From NCBI GenBank assembly GCA_026126165.1, contig JAHCJR010000001.1, positions 1 through 64,000 on the forward strand: DNA of 64,000 bases. The letters run 5' to 3'. The position numbers were made by a program, and so were the translations under genes. The DNA is from Alphaproteobacteria bacterium (lineage in GTDB: Bacteria > Pseudomonadota > Alphaproteobacteria > Ferrovibrionales > Ferrovibrionaceae). The notes under the pieces are model-generated. The model had not been told where the DNA came from, searched no databases, and saw nothing but the letters and a program-made list of their open reading frames with translations. Positions 53,583 to 62,932 of this stretch are shown here, in pieces; positions within the stretch are counted from its first letter, which is position 1; each line of letters opens with the position of its first letter.

Positions 53583-55384
53583 GCGCCGGCTCCCCTGAGG
53601 CGGGCCACGACATTCTGCATCGGCACCGGCGGCCGTTGCGGCTGTTGGCCCGCCGGCCCGCGATTGATGAGCCGGGCGAGCACGTCGGCTGCATTGCCGG
53701 ACAGGCGCACCGCGCCGTTCGCCAGCACCACGATCTGATCGGCAAGCGAAAGGACCGCTGGACGATGGGAGACGAGAAGGACGGTGACCCCGGCCTGTTT
53801 CAGGTTGCGCAGCGCCTGGCCGAGCGCCACGTCGCCCGCTTCGTCCAGGTTCGAATTGGGCTCGTCGAGCGCCACGATGACTGGATCGCCATGGATGGCC
53901 CGCGCCAGACCGATGCGCTGGCGCTGCCCGCCCGAGAGCATGGCGCCACCCGGTCCGACCGGCGTGTCGTAGCCCTTCGGCAAAGAAAGGATCATTTCGT
54001 GCGCCCCCGCCTTGCGCGCGGCGGCGACGATCGATTCCGAATCGTGTGGGCCGAAGCGGCAGATATTCTCCGCCACCGTGCCCTCGAACAGTTCCACATC
54101 CTGCGGCAGGTAGCCGATATGAGGGCCGAGATCTTCCGGATCCCAGTTATGCACCTCGCCGCCATCGAGCCGGACCGTGCCGGCCGCGGGCGGCCAGACC
54201 CCCATCACGGTGCGCAGCAGGGAAGACTTGCCCGAGCCGCTCGGGCCGGTAATGCCGATGATGGTGCCGGGCTGGAACTGCAGATTGACCTGCGCGACGA
54301 TCGGCTCCTTGCGGTCGGGCGCCGCCACCGAGACATTCTCCAGGCGCAGCAGCCCCTTCGGGCGCGGCAAGACCGTCCGTTCGGCCGGCGCTGGATTCTC
54401 GATGAGCAGCGCCGAAAGCCGGCGCCGCGCATCGCGCGCCTGCACGAACTGTTTCCAGACGCCGATCGCCATCTCGAACGGTGCGAGCGCACGGCCCATG
54501 ACGATGGACGAGGCGATGATGGCACCGGGCGATATCAGCTCATGAATGGCGAGCCATGCACCGGCGCCGAGCAGCATCGTCTGGGCCACGAAGCGCAGCA
54601 TCTTGGTCAGGCCGGAGATGTTACCGGCCCGGTCGCTGGCCAGCGTCTGCAGCTGCAGTACCTCGTTGCGGCGGTCGTACCAGCGCTCGCGCATGTTGGC
54701 GAGCATGCCCATGGCACCAAGCACCTCGCTGTTGCGCAGCGCGCCGCCAACGGCGGAAAGAAAGCCCGCATAGCTCTGGTTGGCCTGTTCGAGCGGCCGG
54801 CGCGTCGCCAGCTCGTTGGCCACGGCGAGGACGAACAGGACCAGAGCGGAGACCGTTGCAATGATGCCGAGCAGGGGATGAAGGAGAAAGATCACGCCGA
54901 GCAGCAGCGGTGTCCAGGGCAGATCGAAGAAGGCGAGTGGCGCATTGCCCGACAGGAACTGTCGAACCGCGTCGAAATCCCGCAGGCTCTGCGTGGAACC
55001 GGCACCCGGCCGGCGCTGATTGGCGAGGAACACCGCGCCCAGCACCCGGTCGCTCATCAGTATCTCCAGCCGCGTGCTGAGACGTACCAGGATGCGCGAG
55101 CGGATTGCCTCGAGCAGGGCCATGACCGTGAGCAGGCCGACCACGAGGCCCGCCAGCACATAAAGGGTCGGCTCGCTCCTCGTCGGCAGGATGCGATTAT
55201 AGACTTCCATGTTGAAGATCGGCGTCGTCAGCATCAACGCATTGATGAAGAAGCTGAAAATGCCAACGACGATGAAGCCGGACCGGCAGGATGCCAGGGC
55301 ACGCTTCAGTTCGGAATCAGGTTTCGCCACGCTCCTCGCACCCGCTTGTGACTCGAGAGGCGTCCGATCCCCTCCCCCCGGCAA
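53579..55384 (-). CDS. Type I secretion permease/ATPase (PrtD-like)
   Basis: 601 residues from a TTG at 55384, or 583 from GTG 55330, where family similarity starts; neither start is decisive. The N-terminal half is a six-helix ABC exporter domain without a C39 peptidase domain, as in PrtD/AprD transporters that recognise an uncleaved C-terminal signal. The ATPase half has Walker A GPSGSGKSSLL, Q-loop YLPQD, signature LSGGQRQR, Walker B VIVALDEPNSNLD and the switch histidine in LLVSHRP. It drives export of the RTX protein encoded just downstream. Confidence 0.95.
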   Translation of the reverse strand: MPGGGDRTPLESQAGARSVAKPDSELKRALASCRSGFIVVGIFSFFINALMLTTPIFNMEVYNRILPTRSEPTLYVLAGLVVGLLTVMALLEAIRSRILVRLSTRLEILMSDRVLGAVFLANQRRPGAGSTQSLRDFDAVRQFLSGNAPLAFFDLPWTPLLLGVIFLLHPLLGIIATVSALVLFVLAVANELATRRPLEQANQSYAGFLSAVGGALRNSEVLGAMGMLANMRERWYDRRNEVLQLQTLASDRAGNISGLTKMLRFVAQTMLLGAGAWLAIHELISPGAIIASSIVMGRALAPFEMAIGVWKQFVQARDARRRLSALLIENPAPAERTVLPRPKGLLRLENVSVAAPDRKEPIVAQVNLQFQPGTIIGITGPSGSGKSSLLRTVMGVWPPAAGTVRLDGGEVHNWDPEDLGPHIGYLPQDVELFEGTVAENICRFGPHDSESIVAAARKAGAHEMILSLPKGYDTPVGPGGAMLSGGQRQRIGLARAIHGDPVIVALDEPNSNLDEAGDVALGQALRNLKQAGVTVLLVSHRPAVLSLADQIVVLANGAVRLSGNAADVLARLINRGPAGQQPQRPPVPMQNVVARLRGAGA

Positions 55385-55621
55385 GGACCGATCCGCTGTT
55401 GATGAACCAGAAACTTAACCATGTCAGTTTAAGAAAGGATAAAGGCGGCGCGCGGCGACAGGTGCGTGAGCGAAGAGGCAACGCCGATCAAGTGCTGGCC
55501 ATGGCGGTGGCCGCGGCCGCGCCGCAAGCCTTTGCATTTTCAAAGCTTCGCTGGCTCGAAATCCGTGAAGTCCCGCTCCTGACGCCGTGAGCGCGTCACG
55601 ACGAGTTGACGGGGCGCCGCT

Positions 55622-56827
55622 TCAGGCTGCCCAGGCCGCGAGCGAGGTGCCCAGCCGCTCTGCCACGATCCTGTCCATGCGTGCCATCGCGCTCTCCCAG
55701 TCATGATGGCTGCGCACCCGCGCCCGCCCGGCCTGCGACAGGCGGCGGCGTTCCTCGGGATGCCCGAGAAGATTGCAGACCGCCCGTGCCGTCGCCTCCG
55801 CTCCGTCGGCGACGATCAGATGCTCGCCCGGCACCGCGTCGACCCCGCGCGCGCCGATGGAACTGGTCACCACCGGCACACCCATGGCCATCGCTTCCAG
55901 GATTTTGTTCTGGGTCCCGCGCGCGATCGAAAGCGGGGCGACCATCACCGCGGAGCGGCGGACGTATGGCCGCACGTCCGGCACGGAACCGGTCACCTCC
56001 ACCCCCGGCAAGGAGGCGAGTTCCTGAACCGGACGGCTCGGATTGGCGCCAACAATGACGATGCGCGCTTCCGCATGCTGTTGGCGGATGCGCGGCAATG
56101 TCGTCCGGCAGAACTCGACCATACAGGCTTCGTTGGGGAAATAGTCCATTCTGCCGATGAAGCTGAGCAGGCAGGGTTCGGCATCCGTCCCGTCGGGGGC
56201 GAAATACTCTGCATCGACCCCGTTCGGAAACCAGTCGCTCCGCTCCGCCAGGCCGAATGCGCGAAGCGTTTCGAGTTCGCCTGCCGTGGCCACGGTCGAG
56301 AGATCAAAGACGCGACCAAGCCGCTGTTCCTCCTTCTCCAGCCGACGGCCCTCCAGACCGTAGACCAGAGACATGGGAAAGGACTTGTGGCGCGCATATT
56401 CCTGCCATTTCTGCGAATCCATGTCGCAGAAATCCAGGATCTTCGGGAGTCCGGGAAGGTGCTCGACATACTGTGCCGCCGAGGAGCTGTGCACGAAGGC
56501 AAGATCGAACGGCTTCTCGCGCGCCTTCGCGTCGATCCAGCGCGCCAGTTCCCCGGAATGGAAATACCCCATCGAAAGTGGCTCGGTGCCAAGCATCCGC
56601 AGGGCGGTGCGCGCAAGCTGCACGGGCTCGCTCACCCGGGCGGCGAAGAATTCGTGACACTGACCGGCGATTCCCTGGGCCGCCGCCAATTCGCCGTCAT
56701 TGCGGCAGATCGAAGCAACGCTCACTTCGTGGCGTTTCGCCAGATGCCTGATGATGTGATAGGCGCGGATCTTGCCGCCCTCGTTGGGCGGATAGGGAAA
56801 GCGGTGGCTGACGAAAAGAACTCGCAC
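55622..56827 (-). CDS. Exosortase-associated sugar transferase (GT4)
   Basis: 401 residues. The start MRVLFVSHRFPYPPNEGGKI followed by RAYHIIRHLAKRHEVSV is the signature of the PEP-CTERM/EpsH1-system sugar transferase family. GT-B C-terminal half: FIGRMDYFPNEACMVEFC, VVGANPS-like loop, and the donor motif ARGTQNKILEAMAMGVPVV with its conserved glutamate. Last gene of a four-gene minus-strand operon (TPR protein, FemAB-like protein, amidotransferase, this gene) with gaps of 18 bp or less before it and 237 bp of non-coding DNA after it. Confidence 0.92.
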   Translation of the reverse strand: MRVLFVSHRFPYPPNEGGKIRAYHIIRHLAKRHEVSVASICRNDGELAAAQGIAGQCHEFFAARVSEPVQLARTALRMLGTEPLSMGYFHSGELARWIDAKAREKPFDLAFVHSSSAAQYVEHLPGLPKILDFCDMDSQKWQEYARHKSFPMSLVYGLEGRRLEKEEQRLGRVFDLSTVATAGELETLRAFGLAERSDWFPNGVDAEYFAPDGTDAEPCLLSFIGRMDYFPNEACMVEFCRTTLPRIRQQHAEARIVIVGANPSRPVQELASLPGVEVTGSVPDVRPYVRRSAVMVAPLSIARGTQNKILEAMAMGVPVVTSSIGARGVDAVPGEHLIVADGAEATARAVCNLLGHPEERRRLSQAGRARVRSHHDWESAMARMDRIVAERLGTSLAAWAA

Positions 56828-56845
56828 GGTCGGGCGCCCTCCACT

Positions 56846-58774
56846 TCAATAGCTGGCCGCGGCGAGGTCCTCGCCGGCCGCTTCGCCAGCCACGACGCGG
56901 CGCAGAAAGCCCTCGAAGGCATAGATCAGCCACAGCGGTTGCGAATGATCGGACCTGCCGGACAGGTGCCGCGACAGCAGCTCGCCGATGGCATTCTGGT
57001 CGAACAGGCCGCTATCGGCGAGCCAGGGGCTGGCCACTGCCTCGCAGAGCCGGGCACGGAGCGGCCCGCGAAACCAGCTTGCCAGCGGCACGGAAAAACC
57101 CTGCTTCGGCCGATAAAGAACCTCGTGGGGAAGGAAGGGCTCCAACGCTTTCTTCAGGATGAACTTCCGTTCACTACCGCGTATCTTGAGCGCGCGCGGC
57201 AGCCCGGAAGCCCATTCCACGAAAGTATGGTCGAGCATCGGCACGCGCACCTCAAGGCCGTTGGCCATGCTCGCGCGGTCCACCTTGGTGAGGATGTCGC
57301 CGACCAGGTAAGACCGCAGGTCGGTGTATTGCGCGGCCGCCACCACATCGTCGGTATCGGCCTCCGCCATCAGTCGCTCGATCAGGTTGATGGCGTGATA
57401 GCCGCCAAGATCGGACTTCAATGCGCGGGAGTAAAGCTCCTGACGCTGCCCGTCCTTCACCACGGCAACGTTGTTGAAGTAGCCTTCCGTGTCGTCGAGT
57501 GCCAGTTCCTGGAACGTGGTGCGGGCCCGCAGGAACTGAGGTGCCCAGTCGAGCTTCGGGTAGACCCGGCCAAGCGCCCCGAACAGCGGTCGACGGATCG
57601 CCTCAGGCAGCAGCTTTCGCGCCTGCGACTCGCGAAGATGCCAGAGATAGCGCCGGTAACCGGCGAAAAGCTCGTCCCCTGCATCGCCGGACAGCGCGAC
57701 GGTGACGCCGGTCCGCGCCATGGCGCAGACACGGAAGGTGGGAAGCGCCGAAGCATCGCCGAATGGTTCGTCATAGATGTCGGGCAGCCGATCGAGGATA
57801 TCGAATGCCTCGGGCGCCAGCACCCGGCTCGCATGAGATGTGCGATAGCGTTGCGCCACCATGTCCGCGAACCTTGACTCATCGAACACCGCCTCGCCGA
57901 ACGAGACATTGAATGTCCGCACCGGATCGTCGCTCAACGATGCCATCATCGCGACCACGCCACTCGAATCGACGCCGCCCGAGAGGAAGGCGCCGAGCGG
58001 CACTTCGGAGATCAGGCGGACATCTACGCAATCCTTTAGCCGCGCGATCAATTCCGATGCCGCCTGCTCCTCGCCCATGGCCGGCCGCGGTGCCAGGCGG
58101 GGCCGCCAGTAGGCGCGCGGCCTCACCTCGCCGCCCCGCTCGATGCGCAGGCTCTCGCCGGGTCCAAGCTTGCGGACGGCCGAGAAGATGCATTTCGGAT
58201 CGGGCACGTAGCCGAGCGCGAAATAGTCCTCGACCGCCTGCCGGTCGATCGAACGGTCGAGACCGGGGTAGACCAGCAGCGACTTGAGTTCCGAGGCGAA
58301 CAGAAACTGCCGGTCCGCCACCTCTGCATAATACAGGGGCTTCTTGCCCAGCCGGTCCCTCGCCAGGAACAGCGTGCGGCGGTTACGGTCCCAGATCGCA
58401 AAAGCGAACATGCCGCGCAGCCGGTTCACGCAATCCTCGTCCCACTCCTCCCAGGCATGCACGATGGCTTCGGTGTCCGAGCGGGTCGTGAATCGGTGGC
58501 CCAGGGCTTCCAGTTCCCTGGTCAGTTCCCGGAAATTGTAGATCTCGCCATTGAAGACGATGCCGACCGAGCGGTCCTCGTTCCAGATCGGCTGATCGCC
58601 GCCCGCCACGTCGATGATCGCCAGGCGGCGGTGGCCGAGGCCGATCCCCGGCTCGAATAGAAAACCCTCGCCATCGGGCCCGCGATGGGCGATGCGTTCC
58701 GTCATGCGTCGGACGAGCGAACGATCGGGCGCCCGCTCCCCTGCCCGGTCGAACCAGCCTGTTATGCCGCACAT
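56846..58774 (-). CDS. Exosortase A-associated amidotransferase (asparagine synthase family)
   Basis: 642 residues. Complete two-domain asparagine-synthetase-type enzyme: nucleophile C2 in MCGITGWFDRAG, RIAHRGPDGEG, NGEIYNFREL and the SDTE loop make a working class II glutaminase; the synthetase part has the PP-loop SGGVDSSGV (about residue 264) and LSGDAGDELFAGYRRY. It uses glutamine and ATP to amidate a carboxylate. The length and surroundings match the exosortase A-associated amidotransferase. With uronic acids made by this locus, a uronamide is a plausible product. It lies 12 bp after the FemAB-like gene. Confidence 0.94.
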   Translation of the reverse strand: MCGITGWFDRAGERAPDRSLVRRMTERIAHRGPDGEGFLFEPGIGLGHRRLAIIDVAGGDQPIWNEDRSVGIVFNGEIYNFRELTRELEALGHRFTTRSDTEAIVHAWEEWDEDCVNRLRGMFAFAIWDRNRRTLFLARDRLGKKPLYYAEVADRQFLFASELKSLLVYPGLDRSIDRQAVEDYFALGYVPDPKCIFSAVRKLGPGESLRIERGGEVRPRAYWRPRLAPRPAMGEEQAASELIARLKDCVDVRLISEVPLGAFLSGGVDSSGVVAMMASLSDDPVRTFNVSFGEAVFDESRFADMVAQRYRTSHASRVLAPEAFDILDRLPDIYDEPFGDASALPTFRVCAMARTGVTVALSGDAGDELFAGYRRYLWHLRESQARKLLPEAIRRPLFGALGRVYPKLDWAPQFLRARTTFQELALDDTEGYFNNVAVVKDGQRQELYSRALKSDLGGYHAINLIERLMAEADTDDVVAAAQYTDLRSYLVGDILTKVDRASMANGLEVRVPMLDHTFVEWASGLPRALKIRGSERKFILKKALEPFLPHEVLYRPKQGFSVPLASWFRGPLRARLCEAVASPWLADSGLFDQNAIGELLSRHLSGRSDHSQPLWLIYAFEGFLRRVVAGEAAGEDLAAASY

Positions 58775-58786
58775 GGGGTGGCCCGC

Positions 58787-59833
58787 TCAGCCGAGATTGC
58801 GGACGATGAGCGGACCCAGAAGGTTCGCCAGGCCGAGCGGCAGGCGCTTCCAGGTCTCGATCATGAGGCGGTAGCGCGGATTGAGAGGATTGTGCTCTGG
58901 CGGTTCGCCTCCATGGCGCAAGTGAAACGCATAGGTGAGCGGCGTCGGCTCGAAACCCCAGTTCTTCTTGAAGGCAAAGGCGCCGGTTCCGTACTTGCTG
59001 CGCCCGAAATCGAACAGCCTGTAGCCTTCCGCCGCGCCGCGCCGGATGATGTCCCAATACATGAAGTCGTGTGCGCCGTACTTTCTCGCCTCCGGCACTC
59101 CGCCCGCATAATAGGGCAGGATCTGATCACGGAAACGGAAGGTCAAGCAGCCGGCGAGCGGTTCGCCATCGTGATAGATGTCGAGGATCTCACACGCATC
59201 GCCGAACTGCCGCTTGAGGCTGGCGAAGTACCTCCTGGGAAAGGTCGGGGTGCCGAGATTGCGCAGGCTGATCGCATAGAGGCGCCAGTTGACGTCGACA
59301 TCGCCAACGACCCGCGCCTCGAGTCCCTTGCCGAGGCTCTGGCGCACCACCGCCCGCTGCTTGCGCGGGATCATGGCAAGATTCTTCTCTGGATCCGGAT
59401 CGATCGCACGCCGGAAAGTCGCGTAAGTACCCGACTTCTCGATCCAGCCCGGCCGGCCTTCGGTGGCGGCACGATACTCCACGTGATTGACGTTCAGCCG
59501 CGCCGCCAGGGCAAGCGCCGCCGCGTCGAGGCGAAGCAACGCCTCCTCCCCGGTCCCGACCGGCCCGCCATGCACGGCGAAGGCTCCCGAGATCAACGAA
59601 TGTCCGAACAGCAGCGAGCGGATGCGCACCAGCGGCAGGACGCCGACGATCTCGCCCCCCCGTTCCGCATAGAGATAGGGCGCCTCGTGACCGAAGCTCT
59701 CGGCGATCACCTGGCGCCAACCGGAAAGATGGAAAAACGTGGCCTCGGGATGGGCCTCGACGAAGGCATCCCATCGCGCGCGATCGGCGTCCTGGAACTC
59801 CTTCACGACCACGGACTGGAGCGGTGCCGTCAT
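58787..59833 (-). CDS. FemAB-like exosortase/PEP-CTERM-associated acyltransferase
   Basis: 348 residues. GNAT-fold tandem like FemAB: ATFFHLSGWRQVIAESFGHE near the start, VGVLPLVRIRSLLFGHSLIS, LAMIPRKQRAVVRQSLGKG in the middle (the family's basic stretch), and YYAGGVPEARKYGAHDFMYWDIIRR with GYRLFDFGRSKYGTGAFAFKKNWGFE at the C-terminus. Such enzymes add an amino acid or acyl group to an amino sugar or peptide. It is a known member of exosortase A loci. Sits between prsT (49 bp upstream) and the amidotransferase (12 bp downstream). Confidence 0.92.
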   Translation of the reverse strand: MTAPLQSVVVKEFQDADRARWDAFVEAHPEATFFHLSGWRQVIAESFGHEAPYLYAERGGEIVGVLPLVRIRSLLFGHSLISGAFAVHGGPVGTGEEALLRLDAAALALAARLNVNHVEYRAATEGRPGWIEKSGTYATFRRAIDPDPEKNLAMIPRKQRAVVRQSLGKGLEARVVGDVDVNWRLYAISLRNLGTPTFPRRYFASLKRQFGDACEILDIYHDGEPLAGCLTFRFRDQILPYYAGGVPEARKYGAHDFMYWDIIRRGAAEGYRLFDFGRSKYGTGAFAFKKNWGFEPTPLTYAFHLRHGGEPPEHNPLNPRYRLMIETWKRLPLGLANLLGPLIVRNLG

Positions 59834-59882
59834 GTTCCCCCGCCCTCGCGTCCTGCCTCGCGCGAGCGCGCGCCCGACGGCC

Positions 59883-62690
59883 TCACCCGCCCAGTTCCTT
59901 CAGAAGCTGCTCGGCCTTCGGTCGGTCGTTGAAGCGATCCTCACCCGCCATGACCTCGCGCAGGACTGCCCTGGCCTCCTCCCGTTCGCCCGCCTTAACC
60001 AGGCCGAGGGCGAGGTGGTAGCCGATCTCGCCGGAGTTCGGCGCCTTGGCGCGCGCTGAGCGCAAATGCTCGAGGCCTCGCTTGATCTCGCCCTGCTGCA
60101 TGAGCAGATGGCCCAGCGTGTCCTCGACGAAAGCCGAGTTCGGCGCCAGCTTGAAAGCGCGCTCGGCCAGTCCGAGTGCCCGGCCATCGCCGCGCTCGCC
60201 GAGAATCCAGGCGACGTTGTTCAGCAGCAGGGCGTTATCCGGCTCGGACCTGAGCAGAAGCTCGTAATGAACCAGCGCCTCGTCCTTGCGCTGCAGGCTG
60301 AGATACAGATCGGCAAGCGCGAAGCGCGCCACGTTGTCCTCGGCGCGCGCCTCGACCCAGTCCTGCAGGGTCTTGATCGCCTTCTCGTGTTCCCCGGATC
60401 GCGCCAGCGCACCCGAGAGCCGCGTCACGATCGGGCTCGATGGCTGCCGGGCCTGCGCGGTCCGATAGGCTTCGACCGCTTCGCGATGCTTGCCGATCCG
60501 CGTGAGCGTGTCGCCCAGAATGACATGACCAGCGGTCAGCGCCGGCCGCGCGCGCGACCAATCTGTCGCCATCCTCTCGGCTGCTTCCGGGCGCTTGGCG
60601 CGCAATTCGGCCTCGATCAGTTCGAGCAGCGCCGGCGCATAGTTGCTGTCCACCGCCAGCGCCTGACGGAACGAGGACAGCGCGCCCTGCTGGTCCCGCG
60701 CCTGCTGCAACGCCTTGCCCAGCCGGTAATGCGCTTCCGCGACGCGCGGGGTCAGCGCCACCACCTGGCGGAAAGTTTGCACCGCGCTCGCCGTCTCGCC
60801 GGTCGCGAGCTGGGTGCGGGCCAGGGAATCCAGGGCTACCGGGTTGTCCGGAAGCCGGCTTTGCAGATCGCGCGCCACCTGGATCGCGCGATCAGGCTTG
60901 CCATCGCGCATGTAGAGATCGATCAGCGCCAGCGATGGGCGAAGCGCCTTCGGGTCGATGGTCCGCGCCTTTTCGAGCCATTCCTGCGCCTCCGCCATCC
61001 GGTTTCCGGAGACCGCGAGCTGGGCCAGACCCACATGCGCTTCGATGCTGTTGGGCGTCGTCTCAAGGACCGAGCGGAAACCCTGGGCTGCCTTCTCGCG
61101 CTCGCCCGTGCGCGCATCGAGCGTCGCCAGATTGAGCCGGGCGGGCGTGAAGTCAGGCTTCAGCTTGATCGCCTCCTCGAATGCGGCGCGTGCCTCGGCA
61201 ATGGCATTGCGCGCCACGTGGACGGTGCCGATCACGTTGTGCGGGACGGGGTTGTCCGGCTGTCGGGCCTGCAAGTCCCTGGCGGCGGCCAGCGCCTTGT
61301 CGTGTTCGCCGCCGCGCATGTAGGCCAGTGCCAGGGCAAGTCGGGCCTGGACCGAGTTCGGATCCTGCTCGAGCGCCGATTCCAGTTCCTTGACCGCCTC
61401 GGTGGACTGGCCAAGTTGCATGCGCCCATAGGCGATCTGGAGCTGCTGGCGCACATCCGTGTTCGGCAGCGCCGCCGCCCGGTCGAACCACTTGGAGGAT
61501 TCCTGGAACTGCCGGTCGCGCAGATAGGCGGCCGCGAGCAGGCCGAAGGTCACCGGATCCTCGACGCCGGTATCGACCGCGAGCTTGAGGACCTCGATGG
61601 CCCGCTCGTTGGCATTGCGGCGCATATAGAGTTCCGCAAGAAGCTGTCGGGCGCGGATATCGCGCGGCACCAGCGCGAGATACCGCTCGAAACCCGCCTC
61701 GGCCTGGCCGAACTGCTGCAGGCGGTAATGCAGGGCTGCCAGCAGATAGAGATTGGGCGGGTAGCCGGAAATGCCCGGGCCAAGCCGCTCCAGCCGTTCG
61801 CTCGCCGTCTTGAGTTCGTTCTTGCGGGCGTTGAGCAGGGCAAAAACATAGTTGGCGATCGGATGACCCGGCTGGATCGCCAGGGCCGCGCGGCTGTCCT
61901 TCTCCGCATCCTCGTTGCGCCGCTCGTCCAGCGCCAGAACGGCCCGGCCGATGAGCGCCAGCACGTTGCGCGGATCGCCTTTCAGCGCCGCGTCGAAGTT
62001 CGCGCGCGCTTCGGCCTTTCGGCCGCTCAGCCGCTGCAGCTCGCCCTTGATGGCCAGTGCCTCGGACAGTTCGGCATTCAGCGCCAGCGCCCGGTCGATC
62101 TCCTCTTCGGCCTTGCGCTGGTCGGACTGCTCGATGCCGATCCGCGCCAGACCGACATGGGCACGCGCTTCCTGCGCGTTGACCTGGATCGCTTCCTCGA
62201 ACGAAGTTCGCGCGAGATTGAGCTCGCGCTTGCCGAGGTAGGCGTAGCCACGCCAGAGCCGGACCACGCCTTCCACCATCTGCGCCCGCGTTCCCGGCGC
62301 GATCTCGCGCAGGATATCGTCGAACTTTGCCTGCGCGAACAGCGACTGCGCCAGGGGATCCAGATAGCGCTCCTCCGGGGCGCCAAGTTCGCGCGCCACC
62401 TTCACTTCCTTCTCAGCCGCGGGCGCATCGCCGATCCGCAGCGATACCTCCGCCAGCGCGAGGCGGGCATCGATATTGTTCGGGTCCGTGCGGACCGCAT
62501 TGCGCAGGTTGATCACGGCGCTGCGCAGATCGCCGCTGACAAGCTGTTTCTGACCATCGGCGAGATACTTCTCGCTACTCGGACCGCGCAGCGCGATCGC
62601 CACGCCTCCGATGCCCACCACCAGGACGACCAGGACGAGGATCGACCAGAGCCAGCGGCGGGACTTTGATTTCGCGGACCTGCTTGCCAT
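59883..62690 (-). CDS. prsT: PEP-CTERM system TPR-repeat protein PrsT
   Basis: 935 residues from ATG 62690 with GGAGG upstream; an open frame reaches 62735 but adds only unlikely residues. One membrane helix near the N-terminus (about 12-34, after KSKSRRW) without a lipobox cysteine, so it is an anchored rather than lipidated form. The rest is more than 20 tetratricopeptide units (for example YLADGQKQLVSGDLRSAVI, ALAYMRGGEHDKAL, LLLNNVAWILGERGDGRAL). Size, architecture and neighbours match PrsT of exosortase systems, thought to act as a periplasmic scaffold for glycan assembly or export. First gene of its operon. Confidence 0.93.
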   Translation of the reverse strand: MASRSAKSKSRRWLWSILVLVVLVVGIGGVAIALRGPSSEKYLADGQKQLVSGDLRSAVINLRNAVRTDPNNIDARLALAEVSLRIGDAPAAEKEVKVARELGAPEERYLDPLAQSLFAQAKFDDILREIAPGTRAQMVEGVVRLWRGYAYLGKRELNLARTSFEEAIQVNAQEARAHVGLARIGIEQSDQRKAEEEIDRALALNAELSEALAIKGELQRLSGRKAEARANFDAALKGDPRNVLALIGRAVLALDERRNEDAEKDSRAALAIQPGHPIANYVFALLNARKNELKTASERLERLGPGISGYPPNLYLLAALHYRLQQFGQAEAGFERYLALVPRDIRARQLLAELYMRRNANERAIEVLKLAVDTGVEDPVTFGLLAAAYLRDRQFQESSKWFDRAAALPNTDVRQQLQIAYGRMQLGQSTEAVKELESALEQDPNSVQARLALALAYMRGGEHDKALAAARDLQARQPDNPVPHNVIGTVHVARNAIAEARAAFEEAIKLKPDFTPARLNLATLDARTGEREKAAQGFRSVLETTPNSIEAHVGLAQLAVSGNRMAEAQEWLEKARTIDPKALRPSLALIDLYMRDGKPDRAIQVARDLQSRLPDNPVALDSLARTQLATGETASAVQTFRQVVALTPRVAEAHYRLGKALQQARDQQGALSSFRQALAVDSNYAPALLELIEAELRAKRPEAAERMATDWSRARPALTAGHVILGDTLTRIGKHREAVEAYRTAQARQPSSPIVTRLSGALARSGEHEKAIKTLQDWVEARAEDNVARFALADLYLSLQRKDEALVHYELLLRSEPDNALLLNNVAWILGERGDGRALGLAERAFKLAPNSAFVEDTLGHLLMQQGEIKRGLEHLRSARAKAPNSGEIGYHLALGLVKAGEREEARAVLREVMAGEDRFNDRPKAEQLLKELGG

Positions 62691-62932
62691 GCCAGTCACT
62701 TCCTCCGGTTGTCGAAAGTTGCGGCCACCGAACAATGCGGCCTCAGGTCAGCGCTCGGACCGGCGCGATAGCGCGGGCAGGCCATCGGCCTTCGGCCCCG
62801 CGTCTGCGGACGGTATTCCTTGTCGCATTGCATCTCGCTGAGCCCACCTCGACTATATCTATACATTCACACCAGCGTTTCAAATCACTTACCGCCGGCA
62901 TTCCGGCGGACAGTTACGGCAAGTGATCATGG

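Noticed and set aside
53240-55351. A ~700-codon plus-strand frame opposite the ABC transporter
   Set aside because: Shadow of the ABC/HlyD genes; His/Arg/Gln-rich and without domain motifs.
55291-55590. A 99-codon plus-strand frame between the ABC transporter and the sugar transferase
   Set aside because: Overlaps the transporter start, weak start context, no signal or domain. The 237-bp gap is better seen as promoter DNA for the secretion genes.
60066-62669. An ~870-codon plus-strand frame opposite prsT
   Set aside because: Antisense shadow of the TPR repeats, no recognisable protein features.
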